Notes: generated by a model from the letters alone, not told the origin. A stretch of DNA of 64,000 nt from Chitinophaga pendula (GCF_020386615.1 NZ_CP077769.1:6807501-6871500); one strand, 5' to 3'. Shown: positions 41,576 to 53,017, counted from the first letter of the stretch. Numbers and translations are program-made.

Positions 41576-42301
41576 CTAACCGTATAATTCCAGGTGAATG
41601 TCGTGCCGGTCGTATCCCATCGCCAGTATACGCTGTTTTGCCTCGTCGATCATCGCTTTCCACCCGCACAGGAAGAAATGGGCCGGCCGCCGGTCATTGG
41701 CCAGCAACTCCTCGTATATCTGGTGTACATAACCCTTACGCCCGGTCCAGCCGACGGCGTCTTCCCGCGATAAGGTTGGGATGTAATTAAAGTCCGGCAG
41801 CTGTGCCTGCAGCTCGCGCATCTCTGCTGCATACAACAGGTCTTTCTCATACCGGCTGCCATATATCAGGTGTATGGGCGCATGCGGAGTACCATGTGCC
41901 TTGATATAGTGCGCCATAGAGCGGAACGGAGCAATCCCGGTACCGGTACAGATCAGGAACAGCTCCTTCTCCATCGGCTCCGGTAAAGTAAACAAGCCCA
42001 GCGGCCCCCGCAGGGTCAACTCGCTGCCCTCCCGGACCTCATTAAAAAGATAGGTAGTCCCGGCCCCCCCCTCCAGCAATACGATCACTAATTCGATCGT
42101 AGCAGTGCCATCAGGGGCAGAAGCAATACTGTAACTACGCCAGCGCTTGTTCTTTTTCTCGTGGATGGGGAGATCCAGCGTAACAAATTGTCCCGGTTTG
42201 AAATCAAAGGGGTCTTTTTCGGGAACCTGTATCCAAAAACGGCGGGTATTGTAGGTCTCATCCACAATACGGGTAACCCTGCCGGTGTACCATTGTTCCA
42301 T
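41576..42301 (-). CDS. Ferredoxin--NADP+ reductase-like FAD oxidoreductase
   Basis: 241 residues from the ATG at 42301 (the frame runs to 42430, but the added residues lack similarity). FAD-binding RxYS motif is RSYS at 55-58; the phosphate-binding GGAGTTYLF follows near 78-86; the NAD(P) Rossmann motif is CTGTGIAPFRSM at 118-129; and the C-terminal CGWKAMIDEAKQRI is typical for the ferredoxin-NADP reductase / flavohaemoglobin-reductase branch. Electron partner unknown; no ferredoxin gene adjoins. Divergent from mfd. Confidence 0.9.
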   Translation of the reverse strand: MEQWYTGRVTRIVDETYNTRRFWIQVPEKDPFDFKPGQFVTLDLPIHEKKNKRWRSYSIASAPDGTATIELVIVLLEGGAGTTYLFNEVREGSELTLRGPLGLFTLPEPMEKELFLICTGTGIAPFRSMAHYIKAHGTPHAPIHLIYGSRYEKDLLYAAEMRELQAQLPDFNYIPTLSREDAVGWTGRKGYVHQIYEELLANDRRPAHFFLCGWKAMIDEAKQRILAMGYDRHDIHLELYG

Positions 42302-42435
42302 GCAGTTAGTGTTTGGTCGTACGGATATATAACATACTAAATATAAGGAAAATAGTCCAGCGTAACCGTTGCCTGCCACCTGCCGGCAGCTACCCCCGAT
42401 AATGTAGTATAAGTATCCAACTATCAACAATTTTG

Positions 42436-42443
42436 TATCTTTG
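42436..42443 (+). promoter_or_regulatory. mfd -7 box
   Basis: TATCTTTG followed by CAACCTTC and the ATG at 42452. Eight bases from box to start codon, so the mRNA is nearly leaderless. No clear TTG at the -33 position. Confidence 0.45.
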
Positions 42444-42451
42444 CAACCTTC

Positions 42452-45400
42452 ATGAACTTACAGGGTATATTACAACTGTACCAACGTGATCCCCGCCTGC
42501 AACAGCTGGTGAAGGGATTCCAATTGCCTGCCCCGCATTATTTTCAGTTAACAGGCCTCACGGGCAGCGCAGTTAGTTTTGTTACAGCAGCAGCATGGGC
42601 ACATGCAGAGGCCAACCATCTCTTTATCCTCAACGATAGAGAAGAGGCCGCTTATTTTCATAATGACCTCGAACATCTCACCGAGGCCCTCGATATCTTT
42701 TACTTCCCGGACTCCTTCAAAAAGACCGGCCACTTCGCAGAGCTCAACAGCAGCCATAGCATGCTGCGCACCGAAGCCCTGATGAAATTCTCCGGTCATA
42801 CCATCCGCAAGAAAGCGATGGTAACCTACCCGGAAGCCTTGTGGGAAAAAGTAGCCGGCGCCATCGAGTTCAACAGCAACATGGTTCAGCTCAAGGTCGG
42901 CGACGTCCTCAAAGTAGATGCACTGCTCGAGAAATTGGTCGGATGGGGATTCAAGGCGACAGATTTCGTATACGAGCCAGGACAGTATGCCGTCAGAGGT
43001 GGCATACTCGACATATATTCCTTCGGAAATGAGAAACCCTATCGTATAGAGCTGTTTGGAGAAGATATAGACTCCATCCGCCTCTTCGATGCGGAGACCC
43101 AGCTGAGCGAACGTAAACTCACCCAGGTGACCCTCATTGCCAACATGGACGCCCACGTATCCGGTCATAAAAAGACCTCCCTGCTGGAGTTCCTGCCTGA
43201 AAATACCGTAGTCTGGTTCAAAGATCCTGGATATATTCAGGAAGTTGTCTCCCAGATGGAAGAACGACTGGCGGCCTGGCTGGAAGGTGGACAGAAAGTA
43301 CGGGTGGGCGACGATGAAGAAATGACCATCACCGCAGATGACTTCGTACCCGCACACACCCTCCTGCAAGAATTGTTACAACGCCATTGCGTCCTGTTCG
43401 GACATCGCAACTGGTGGCAGGAAACCAACCGCGACGCACAACCGGTCAACTTCGAAACACAGGAACAACCCGTGTTCAACCGGCAGTTTGATCTGCTCAT
43501 CAAAGACCTCTCCCAACACAACACGAGGAACTACTCCCTGTTTATTTTCGCAGAAAATGCCCGCCAGCTGGAACGCCTGCGCAGCATCTTCGAAGATCTC
43601 AAGGCCACCTTCACCTTCTATCCCATACCCGTTGCCATCAGCAACGGATTCATAGATCATGGCCTGAAAATGATCTGTTATACAGACCACCAGATCTTCC
43701 AGCGGTATCATAAATACAAAGTAAAACAGGCCTATAATAAAAATAAGGCTATTACCATGAAGACCCTGCGCGAACTGCAGTCAGGCGACTTCGTGACACA
43801 TATCGATCATGGTGTAGGTATGTACAGCGGCTTACAAAAGATCGAAGTAGGTGGTAAAATGCAGGAAGCGATCCGCATCATCTACAAAAACAACGACCTG
43901 CTGTATGTCAATATCAACTCCCTTCATAAAATCAGTAAATACACCGGGAAGGAAGGCGTAGAACCAAGAGTAAATAAATTAGGTAGTGATGCCTGGGATA
44001 AGCTGAAAGAAAAAGCGAAAACACAGGTAAAAGATATCGCTAAAGACCTGATACGTTTATATGCTGCGCGTAAAGCCCAACAAGGCTTCACACACACGCC
44101 GGATACCTACCTGCAGACAGAACTGGAGGCATCCTTCATTTACGAAGATACCCCCGATCAGAGCAAAGCTACCGCCGATGTGAAACGCGACATGGAAGCG
44201 CCTGCACCGATGGACAGACTCGTCTGCGGAGATGTGGGATTCGGCAAAACGGAAGTAGCCGTACGTGCAGCATTCAAAAGCATAGTAGATGGTAAACAGG
44301 CAGCCGTACTGGTACCTACTACTATCCTGGCTTTCCAGCACTTCAAGACCTTCTCCGAGCGTCTGAAGGATTTCCCTTGTACCGTCGACTACCTTAACCG
44401 GTTTAAATCATCCAAAGAGAAAAAAGAAACCCTGCAGAAACTGGCAGATGGTAAGATAGATATCATCATCGGTACACATGCGCTGTTGGGTAAAGAAGTG
44501 AAGTTCAAAGACCTGGGCGTACTCGTAGTAGATGAGGAACAGAAATTCGGTGTATCCGCAAAGGAAAAGCTAAAGCAACTGAAGGTGAATGTAGATACGC
44601 TTACTCTAACTGCTACGCCTATACCAAGAACGTTGCAGTTCTCATTAATGGGAGCAAGAGATCTTTCCATCATCAACACGCCGCCGCCAAACAGGCAGCC
44701 GATCGAAACAGAAGTGCATGTCTTCGACCATGACCTCATCCGCGACGCGATCTATTATGAAACAGAACGTGGCGGGCAGGTATACTTCATACATAACCGT
44801 ATTAAAGGCCTGCAGGAGATTGCAGGCCTCATACAGGGCCTATGCCCGGACCTCTCGGTATCTACTGCTCACGGACAGCTGGAGGGGCATAAACTGGAAG
44901 AAGTGATCCTCGATTTCATCGATCGCAAATTTGATGTACTGGTATGTACGAACATCGTGGAAAGCGGTGTGGATATTCCTAACGCTAATACCATCATCAT
45001 CAACAATGCACACCACTTCGGACTCAGCGATCTCCACCAGCTGAGAGGGCGTGTAGGGCGTAGTAACAAGAAAGCATTTTGCTACCTGTTGGCCCCACCT
45101 GTCAGCACATTGCCGGCAGATAGCCGCAAACGACTGCAGACCCTGGAGCAACACAGTGAACTGGGTAGCGGTTTCCAGATCGCTATGCGTGACCTTGATA
45201 TACGTGGAGCGGGTAACCTGCTGGGTGGCGAACAAAGTGGCTTCATGTCGGAGATAGGGTTTGATATGTACCAGAAGATCCTCGATGAAGCAATTCGCGA
45301 ACTGAAACAAACCGAATTCCGCGACCTGTTCAAAGAACAACTGGAGCAGAAAAAAGACTTCGTGAGCGACTGTACCATCGATACCGACCTGGAAATACTG

Positions 45401-45823
45401 ATCCCCGACAGCTATGTAGAAAGTATCCAGGAACGTCTGAACTTGTACCAGGAGCTGGACAATACCACACAAGAAGCAAAACTGACCGCTTTCGCGGAAG
45501 AGCTGAAAGATCGTTTTGGCCCACTTCCTGAGCCGGTAGAGGACTTGCTCACCACTATCCGTTGCCGTTGGATGGCAATAGCCCTGGGCTTCGAAAAGAT
45601 GATGCTGAAAGAAGAAAAACTACGCTGCTACTTTATCAACAACCCGGATTCTCCCTACTTTGAATCCCCTACTTTCAATCACATTCTTACTTATGTGCAA
45701 ACCAGGGTGAATAATGCACGCCTTAAACAGGTAGGTAAAAACTTCATGCTGGTAGTAGACCGGATACGCTCTATGACTGACCTCTACAAGTTCCTGCGTG
45801 CTATGGAAGATGCAAGGAACTAA
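42452..45823 (+). CDS. mfd: Transcription-repair coupling factor
   Basis: 1123 residues; displaces RNA polymerase stalled at DNA damage and recruits the UvrA repair machinery. The N-terminal UvrB-homology region is followed by the RNA-polymerase-interacting domain (about 440-530, LQSGDFVTHIDHGVGMYSGL), then an SF2 translocase: Walker A GDVGFGKTE (about 595), DEEQ box VVDEEQKFG (about 693), motif III TATPIPRTL, motif VI QLRGRVGRS, and the C-terminal TRCF domain (from about 960). All motor motifs are intact. GC-skew of the + strand changes sign within this gene (C over G in its first third, G over C later). Confidence 0.97.
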   Translation: MNLQGILQLYQRDPRLQQLVKGFQLPAPHYFQLTGLTGSAVSFVTAAAWAHAEANHLFILNDREEAAYFHNDLEHLTEALDIFYFPDSFKKTGHFAELNSSHSMLRTEALMKFSGHTIRKKAMVTYPEALWEKVAGAIEFNSNMVQLKVGDVLKVDALLEKLVGWGFKATDFVYEPGQYAVRGGILDIYSFGNEKPYRIELFGEDIDSIRLFDAETQLSERKLTQVTLIANMDAHVSGHKKTSLLEFLPENTVVWFKDPGYIQEVVSQMEERLAAWLEGGQKVRVGDDEEMTITADDFVPAHTLLQELLQRHCVLFGHRNWWQETNRDAQPVNFETQEQPVFNRQFDLLIKDLSQHNTRNYSLFIFAENARQLERLRSIFEDLKATFTFYPIPVAISNGFIDHGLKMICYTDHQIFQRYHKYKVKQAYNKNKAITMKTLRELQSGDFVTHIDHGVGMYSGLQKIEVGGKMQEAIRIIYKNNDLLYVNINSLHKISKYTGKEGVEPRVNKLGSDAWDKLKEKAKTQVKDIAKDLIRLYAARKAQQGFTHTPDTYLQTELEASFIYEDTPDQSKATADVKRDMEAPAPMDRLVCGDVGFGKTEVAVRAAFKSIVDGKQAAVLVPTTILAFQHFKTFSERLKDFPCTVDYLNRFKSSKEKKETLQKLADGKIDIIIGTHALLGKEVKFKDLGVLVVDEEQKFGVSAKEKLKQLKVNVDTLTLTATPIPRTLQFSLMGARDLSIINTPPPNRQPIETEVHVFDHDLIRDAIYYETERGGQVYFIHNRIKGLQEIAGLIQGLCPDLSVSTAHGQLEGHKLEEVILDFIDRKFDVLVCTNIVESGVDIPNANTIIINNAHHFGLSDLHQLRGRVGRSNKKAFCYLLAPPVSTLPADSRKRLQTLEQHSELGSGFQIAMRDLDIRGAGNLLGGEQSGFMSEIGFDMYQKILDEAIRELKQTEFRDLFKEQLEQKKDFVSDCTIDTDLEILIPDSYVESIQERLNLYQELDNTTQEAKLTAFAEELKDRFGPLPEPVEDLLTTIRCRWMAIALGFEKMMLKEEKLRCYFINNPDSPYFESPTFNHILTYVQTRVNNARLKQVGKNFMLVVDRIRSMTDLYKFLRAMEDARN

Positions 45824-45843
45824 TAACATAATATCCTGAAAGG

Positions 45844-45880
45844 AAAAGGCCTGATCGATTATAATCGATCAGGCCTTTTT
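45844..45880 (+). terminator. mfd terminator, perfect 36-base palindrome
   Basis: Arms 45844-45861 (AAAAGGCCTGATCGATTA) and 45862-45879 are perfect inverse complements with no spacer; the hairpin ends in a T-run. The following gap to 46082 is AT-rich with no gene seen. Confidence 0.9.
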
Positions 45881-46082
45881 ACTTTTAAGACCATACTTCA
45901 TTAAGAAAATTTTAACGAATCACATTACCTGTAACATATTGGTCTGATAAACGTTTAAGGCAGCACCAGTGAGCATCCGGGAGCATGAAGAAAAATTTTT
46001 CAGATCGTTTATGGAATGGATTGGTAAGTGCGCATCATGCTGGTATAAAAAACAAAAAATTATTTTTTAAAAGTAAACCGAT

Positions 46083-46802
46083 ATGAAAATGAAAAAGGGA
46101 ATGTTATTATTGGCAGGATTATTCTTAGCGATCACCACTTTTGCACAGCAGGTAGACAACAAGCCTCCCGTTAAGAAAATAGAAGTAAATGGCTCTGCGG
46201 AGATCGAGATCACTCCGGATGAGATATACCTGAATATAGCCTTAAGAGAATATAAGAATAAGTCCGGTAAAGTAGATATCAGCACCTTGGAAAAACAGCT
46301 GCAAAAGGCAGTAACAGATGCTGGTATCCCTAAGGAGAATTTCACCATCGAAAATGTTTTTGGTACTAATTATGACATGTGGTGGAAGAAAAAGAAAAAT
46401 GACCAGGACTTCCTTGCCCGCAAACAGTACCGTCTGAAATTAAATCGCCTGGACAAGATCAACCTGATATTGGCAGCTGTAGATGAAGAAGGTATTGAAA
46501 GTGTGAACATCGGTTCATTCACACACAGCAAAATGGAAGAGTATCGTAAAGAAGCGAAGATAAAAGCACTGCAGGCTGCTAAAGCAAAAGCAGATTACAT
46601 GCTGACCGCTATCGATGAGAAGATTGCCGGGATACTCGAAGTACAGGAGATCAATACAGACAACTATACCGATGTTCGTCCTGAGATGGCCAATGTGATG
46701 TTTGCTAAATCAAGAGAGATGGATACTGCTGCAGCATCCAACATTGACTTCAAGACCATTAAGGTACGTGCAGAAGTAAGAGCGGTATTTTTTATTAAAT
46801 AA
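46083..46802 (+). CDS. SIMPL (DUF541) domain exported protein
   Basis: 239 residues. Signal peptide at 1-21 (MLLLAGLFLAITTFAQ). The SIMPL fold is recognised by VNGSAEIEITPDEIYLNIALREY near the start of the mature part (in parts VNGSAEIEITPDEI and YLNIALREY), by YRKEAKIKALQAAKAKADYML and by a C-terminal IKVRAEVRAVFFI strand. DUF541 proteins are periplasmic or outer-membrane-associated, of unknown biochemical role. Own terminator downstream; TTG and TAAACGTTTA-like bases near 45940 are a poor promoter match. Confidence 0.88.
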   Translation: MKMKKGMLLLAGLFLAITTFAQQVDNKPPVKKIEVNGSAEIEITPDEIYLNIALREYKNKSGKVDISTLEKQLQKAVTDAGIPKENFTIENVFGTNYDMWWKKKKNDQDFLARKQYRLKLNRLDKINLILAAVDEEGIESVNIGSFTHSKMEEYRKEAKIKALQAAKAKADYMLTAIDEKIAGILEVQEINTDNYTDVRPEMANVMFAKSREMDTAAASNIDFKTIKVRAEVRAVFFIK

Positions 46803-46830
46803 ACGCACTCTGCTATAGCATTACGTGAAG

Positions 46831-46860
46831 TCCCGGGGCCGTCAGGTTCCGGGATTTTTT
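46831..46860 (+). terminator. Terminator of the SIMPL gene
   Basis: TCCCGG (46831-46836) and CCGGGA (46849-46854) followed by six T. Confidence 0.8.
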
Positions 46861-46901
46861 CATTTTATTAAGCTTTTTTGGCACAGCATTTAAAGTAATA
46901 A

Positions 46902-47108
46902 ATGGAACAAAAACGTAAGGTTATGCTGACACTAACTAAAGATCACAGAAGGACTGCATTATTACCGGCAGTAGGTGTAGTACTTAGTGTATGCGCCGGT
47001 TTAATAGGTTGGAAATGGATGCAGAAACGAAAAAGAGATGCCCATGGTATGGGAACAGATTGGAACCGAAAAGGGCAGAGATGGCCTGAATCAGTACCGG
47101 TGAAATAA
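46902..47108 (+). CDS. Small hypothetical protein with one membrane segment
   Basis: 68 residues. A hydrophobic segment (about 17-34, ALLPAVGVVLSVCAGLIG) sits between a basic N-terminus and a basic, Trp-containing C-terminus (WKWMQKRKRDAHGMG, NRKGQRWPESVPVK). It has no known family. Support comes from being placed between two terminators, with a strong terminator 34 bases after its stop, which implies a transcript here. Not certain to be translated. Confidence 0.45.
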   Translation: MEQKRKVMLTLTKDHRRTALLPAVGVVLSVCAGLIGWKWMQKRKRDAHGMGTDWNRKGQRWPESVPVK

Positions 47109-47141
47109 AGACGGCATACTACTGTCGATCATAAAACTATT

Positions 47142-47170
47142 AGCCCCGCCTCAACAGGCGGGGCTTTGTT
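47142..47170 (+). terminator. Terminator after the 68-residue gene
   Basis: AGCCCCGCC (47142-47150) and GGCGGGGCT (47157-47165), loop TCAACA, followed by TTGTTT. Confidence 0.85.
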
Positions 47171-47192
47171 TGGAAAGATTTTACAATGATGT

Positions 47193-47642
47193 TTACTGAA
47201 TGTTGACTTTAAAAGTCCCGTCCGTTAACTGCTTATCAATATCACCATCTGATAAAATACCGAAGAATGTTCCTTCGGCATATTTATTATTGATGTTGGT
47301 AATACTCACTTTGAGTGCTTTACTACTATAGCCTCCCTGTCCCGTCGTATTCATAAATGTAAAGGTTGCGGTAGTAAAGGTCCCCGGTTGTACCCCTTTG
47401 TCAGAAAAGGTCAGGGTGAGTCCCATGTGCTGCGTAAAATTATTCATCACCCCATCTACCTGTAAAGTGATCTGTCCGGTTGAAGCAGTGTCAAATACGG
47501 CTTCAACGTGGTGAGCCACCTGCGACTTGCCTTCTAATGCAAATGACATGGTCGGCTGTTGTACCACTGGTTTGTCTTCTTTTTTACAGGAAATGACTGC
47601 CATACTAAATACCAGTGCAGTGGTCAGATTCGCTAATTTCAT
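47193..47642 (-). CDS. Hypothetical lipoprotein
   Basis: 149 residues from the ATG at 47642. Lipoprotein signal LTTALVFSMAVISC with the modified Cys at position 18, followed by KKEDKPVV, as is common for Bacteroidota surface lipoproteins. The mature part is beta-rich (about 115 residues; MSFALEGKSQVAHHVEAVFD, SDKGVQPGTFTTATFTF) and looks like a small immunoglobulin-like or lipocalin-like sandwich; no family assigned. A longer frame from 47699 would hide the signal peptide. Confidence 0.75.
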   Translation of the reverse strand: MKLANLTTALVFSMAVISCKKEDKPVVQQPTMSFALEGKSQVAHHVEAVFDTASTGQITLQVDGVMNNFTQHMGLTLTFSDKGVQPGTFTTATFTFMNTTGQGGYSSKALKVSITNINNKYAEGTFFGILSDGDIDKQLTDGTFKVNIQ

Positions 47643-47729
47643 AGGTAAAGTGGTTTGGTTAAGCCTTTTTGCAACATATATAGGAATAACGGGCCGCAAC
47701 AGTTATAGGTGAATAGTCAGGACTTAAAA

Positions 47730-47758
47730 TACCGAAACGGTTTAATCCCGTTTCGGTA
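47730..47758. other. 11-bp hairpin upstream of the lipoprotein
   Basis: TACCGAAACGG (47730-47740) and CCGTTTCGGTA (47748-47758) are perfect complements, loop TTTAATC. On the minus strand it is followed by TTTTAAG, so it may terminate an unknown minus-strand transcript from 47759-47940 or structure the leader of the lipoprotein gene. The rest of 47759-47940 is AT-rich with no gene or riboswitch I can name. Confidence 0.5.
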
Positions 47759-47940
47759 GATGAGTTTGTTGGCATAGGATATAGTTAGGTATAGGGATAA
47801 ATACATATGCAAGATATATAAAAAATGTTAAATTATGATAATTCTTTATAAGATTTGAATAGCTCCTGTTTTTGTGCGGGGGAAACACCAGCGGTCACAG
47901 GGAGGATTTCCTCAGTATGTGGAATATAGGCAACAATGGA

Positions 47941-47993
47941 TAACATAAAAGGGAAGGGCAACACATCATGTGTTGCCCTTCCCTTTTATGTTA
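47941..47993 (-). terminator. gyrB terminator, 26-bp perfect arms
   Basis: Arms 47941-47966 and 47968-47993 are perfect inverse complements around one central base; core AAAAGGGAAGGGCAACACAT. On the minus strand the hairpin ends in TTTT followed by ATGTTA. Lies 19 bases after the gyrB stop. Confidence 0.9.
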
Positions 47994-48011
47994 TAGCAAG
48001 ATTATGCGGCG

Positions 48012-50060
<2,049 letters not shown>

Positions 50061-50164
50061 CTAAATTCCATAAAAACAAGCCTTTATTAATGGTGGATGG
50101 GAAAGGCGATTTCTGCAGTGCGCAATAACCTGTCATGTGACTGCATCGGTCCATTGCTTCCTTA

Positions 50165-51895
50165 TTATATATTACCTGCTCCTACTGTCTCTTTTACGCC
50201 AGTGAACAGGGTCTTCCAGACCAGGTTGAAAAACGACTTCCGGATATCCCGGGTAAACTTAGGGTGGGTTACACGGACTGCTTGGCCTGGCAAGGGGTTG
50301 CTGTCGTCAATGACAAGTGCATTGGCAAAAAGGCTCAATAGTCCCTTTCGTTTGAATTCATGGGTCTTTTCATCCGTTTTCAGGATGGCGATCTTCAGGT
50401 GGTCATATATCAGCTTCACCTCCCCGCTGGCCCGGTGTTCGTCTCCCCGGATCTTAAAGGTCAGGTCCTGTATGTTGCAGGACTTTACTTCTACCATACC
50501 CAATGGTTTGGTCACGGGGTTGAGTGTACGGCCGTCCATACTTTTGATCTGGCCATCGACTGCGAAACGTCCGCTCTTATCTGCCAGGAGGAAGTCGAAG
50601 GTGGCCCGCAGCTTGCCGTTTTTCATGGCCAGGGCATCGAATCGGGCAATACAATGGTTATTCTTACTGACCATGGAGTCAATATTAGTGATATTGGTAA
50701 ATGTGCCATTTACCTCGTTCAATTCCAGTTTACCTAATTGTTGTGATACCGGGCTGAGTTCTGTGTATTGAACGGTCACTTTCCGGCCGATCAGGCTATC
50801 TATCATGACCGGCAGGTCCAGCTTATGCAGCAACTGGTTAGGGTATTGCCCTAGTTTGTTGCCAGGGGGCATTGGCAGCGACCGGTTGCGGTATATATCT
50901 ATGCTACCGTTTCCGATATGGACAGAACGTGCCCATATTTGCTGGTCTTGCAGCAGTTTTTTGGGATGTAGCTGGTGGATCACGATATGCCGGAGATTGA
51001 CGTCAAAACGATCCCGCTGGGTCACTGCGAGCCGGTCGAATGCTGCTTGCTCATAGCGGGGCTTTACATAGCAGGAGCCGAGGGTAAGTTCCTGATCGGC
51101 AGCATTATAACTGATGTCGCGGACCCCGATCAGGTAGAGGCTGTCTGCTGACGGGTAGCGATAATGTTTCAGGTTAAACTCATAATTGCGGGCATAGAGG
51201 TACCGGGTAGGGTCTTCCAGGGAGGCGGCATCGATCAGCAGGTCGCGGATACGTATACGCAGTTCCTGCAACTGGGTGATCACCTGGTGTTTTCCCTTTT
51301 GGTAAAGCAGGTATTTCAGATTGGTATTGTCCAGCTGCAGGTCGCCTATTGCTATTTGCCTGATCTTGCCGGAGATGTTTTCGTAAGCGGATTTATGCTG
51401 GCTGGAGTCGATATTATCCCGGTGTTCTTCCAGCAGCACATTGGGATTGATGAATGAAAGGGAGCCGGCATTGAGTTCTTTAAAGAGGAAATATCGCCAT
51501 ACCCGGAAATGCCGGAGCTGCAGTTGGTCCATGCTGATCGTATAGACGAGGGAAGGCGCCCGGTGGCCGGATTGCAGCCGTGCATATACTGTAGTGTCGG
51601 GCACGAGGCTTACCTGGTCGAGGGTGAGGCTACCGGTTAGTATATTCAATTGGAGGTTGGCGTATTTAAGAGTATAGAGGCTGTCGGACATGGCGGTGAC
51701 GTACTCTCTCAGCTGGATACGCAAGGTGCGGTTCCATCGCTGGTTGAGGTACCAATTGGTACCGATAAGGAGAAATATTAATATTCCGATGATCGACAGG
51801 AGTTTTTTCCAGTGCTTGCGGATAAATAGTAGTAATTGCATATATGGGCTTGTTGCCAAATTCATACCAATGATGGTGTAAATATGCGGTTTCAT
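50165..51895 (-). CDS. AsmA-like envelope protein
   Basis: Up to 576 residues; ATG codons at 51865 and 51841 would start closer to the membrane segment and are also plausible. A single N-terminal transmembrane helix (about 32-50, LLSIIGILIFLLIGTNWYL) is followed by a long beta-rich extracytoplasmic part, with a repeating pattern of short strands (LDQVSLVPDTTVYARL, LSFINPNVLLE) typical of AsmA/DUF748-like proteins that bridge the periplasm and may carry lipids. Substrate and partner are unknown. Lies upstream of gyrB on the same strand, but separate. Confidence 0.72.
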   Translation of the reverse strand: MKPHIYTIIGMNLATSPYMQLLLFIRKHWKKLLSIIGILIFLLIGTNWYLNQRWNRTLRIQLREYVTAMSDSLYTLKYANLQLNILTGSLTLDQVSLVPDTTVYARLQSGHRAPSLVYTISMDQLQLRHFRVWRYFLFKELNAGSLSFINPNVLLEEHRDNIDSSQHKSAYENISGKIRQIAIGDLQLDNTNLKYLLYQKGKHQVITQLQELRIRIRDLLIDAASLEDPTRYLYARNYEFNLKHYRYPSADSLYLIGVRDISYNAADQELTLGSCYVKPRYEQAAFDRLAVTQRDRFDVNLRHIVIHQLHPKKLLQDQQIWARSVHIGNGSIDIYRNRSLPMPPGNKLGQYPNQLLHKLDLPVMIDSLIGRKVTVQYTELSPVSQQLGKLELNEVNGTFTNITNIDSMVSKNNHCIARFDALAMKNGKLRATFDFLLADKSGRFAVDGQIKSMDGRTLNPVTKPLGMVEVKSCNIQDLTFKIRGDEHRASGEVKLIYDHLKIAILKTDEKTHEFKRKGLLSLFANALVIDDSNPLPGQAVRVTHPKFTRDIRKSFFNLVWKTLFTGVKETVGAGNI

Positions 51896-51986
51896 ACGTC
51901 CGCGGCCGTTATCAGGGAATGTTACTATTTGTGGAGGGGCAGGATGAGCGCGCTATTGTCTATGGAATGTCAAAACCTTTATAAAG

Positions 51987-51994
51987 TAACTTTG
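51987..51994 (+). promoter_or_regulatory. Possible -7 box of the AraC regulator
   Basis: TAACTTTG; a second match TAATTTTG lies at 52001-52008. Either makes a GTG start at 52008 impossible or leaderless, favouring the ATG at 52041. Confidence 0.35.
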
Positions 51995-52040
51995 AATCCC
52001 TAATTTTGTGAGGATTTTAATTACAGTTGCTTTGAAGGAT

Positions 52041-52958
52041 ATGCAAGATATATTGACCCTGGCGATACCGCAGCCGGCCATGAGCGACCAGTTACAACTG
52101 GCCGAACATGATGCGGTTGCTGTGCCGGACTGCCTGGATTATACGCTGCAGCGCTTTACATATGAAAAGCCTTTGCCGGTAGAAGATGTTGCGATGGTCG
52201 TGTATCAGCCGGCGAAGCGGGGCCAATCGGCCGCTGTGGAGTTGCGCTATTGTGTGGCTGGCAGCAAGTATTGTCAGAATCCTTCCTGCACAGATCAACT
52301 TTGCTCGGAAGGTAAAGGCAACTGTAATGAGCGGATACCTTCTGTAGATATCATCACTGTAAGGTTTCAACCTGCTTTTATCCAATCTTTACAAAAAGGA
52401 GCTACTTCTACTTCTGCTCCCCTTTTCGAATTGCAATCCCGCAAGCCGTTCATGAAGACCATTCAGCCCTGTACTAAATCCAAATCAGTACTGGAGCAGA
52501 TGGTGCATCATAATTACGAAGGTGCGCTGAAAAATATCTTCCTGCAGAGCAAGGCGCTGGAGTTGTTGTTGTTCAGCTCTGACCAGTTCATCCAGAATGA
52601 CCCGGATGAGCGTTATGGTTGCCGGTTCCTGACACAGCTGGAAGACCGTGAAAAGATCGAGAAAGCGCGTGGTATCCTGCTGGAGCAACTGGATGCACCT
52701 ATCACTATCCGTGATCTGGCACGCCGGGTGGCTATGAATGAGTGTTACCTTAAGAAGGGTTTCAAAGCGATGTATGGCACTACCATCTATGATTATTTCC
52801 AGAAAGAGCGTATGGAAAAGGCGAAAAGCCTGCTCTATGAAAAGGGAATGTCAGTATCTGAGGTGGCTATACTGATGGGGTATTCCTGTATCTCTCATTT
52901 CTCCACTGCCTTTAAGAAACATACAGGGCTTAAGCCTTGTGAGCTGCTGCTGAGATAG
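52041..52958 (+). CDS. AraC family transcriptional regulator with a cysteine cluster
   Basis: 305 residues from the ATG at 52041 (a GTG at 52008 is in frame but overlaps a -7 box). The C-terminal AraC DNA-binding domain covers about 212-305, with two helix-turn-helix units (ITIRDLARRVAMNECYLKKGF and MSVSEVAILMGYSCISHFSTAF in parts). The N-terminal 200 residues have no cupin signature; instead Cys71, 78, 83, 88 and 95 form a C-x6-C-x4-C-x4-C-x6-C pattern (YCVAGSKYCQ, PSCTDQLCSE, GKGNCNE). A redox or metal response is an inference from that cluster. The target is unknown. Confidence 0.88.
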   Translation: MQDILTLAIPQPAMSDQLQLAEHDAVAVPDCLDYTLQRFTYEKPLPVEDVAMVVYQPAKRGQSAAVELRYCVAGSKYCQNPSCTDQLCSEGKGNCNERIPSVDIITVRFQPAFIQSLQKGATSTSAPLFELQSRKPFMKTIQPCTKSKSVLEQMVHHNYEGALKNIFLQSKALELLLFSSDQFIQNDPDERYGCRFLTQLEDREKIEKARGILLEQLDAPITIRDLARRVAMNECYLKKGFKAMYGTTIYDYFQKERMEKAKSLLYEKGMSVSEVAILMGYSCISHFSTAFKKHTGLKPCELLLR

Positions 52959-52989
52959 TAGTCGTAAATGTTTAATGATAAATAATAGT

Positions 52990-53017
52990 TGCCTGCAGTA
53001 ATGCGGGCATTTTTTTT
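52990..53017 (+). terminator. Terminator of the AraC gene
   Basis: TGCCTGCA (52990-52997) pairs with TGCGGGCA (53002-53009) with one G-U pair; followed by eight T. Confidence 0.85.
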
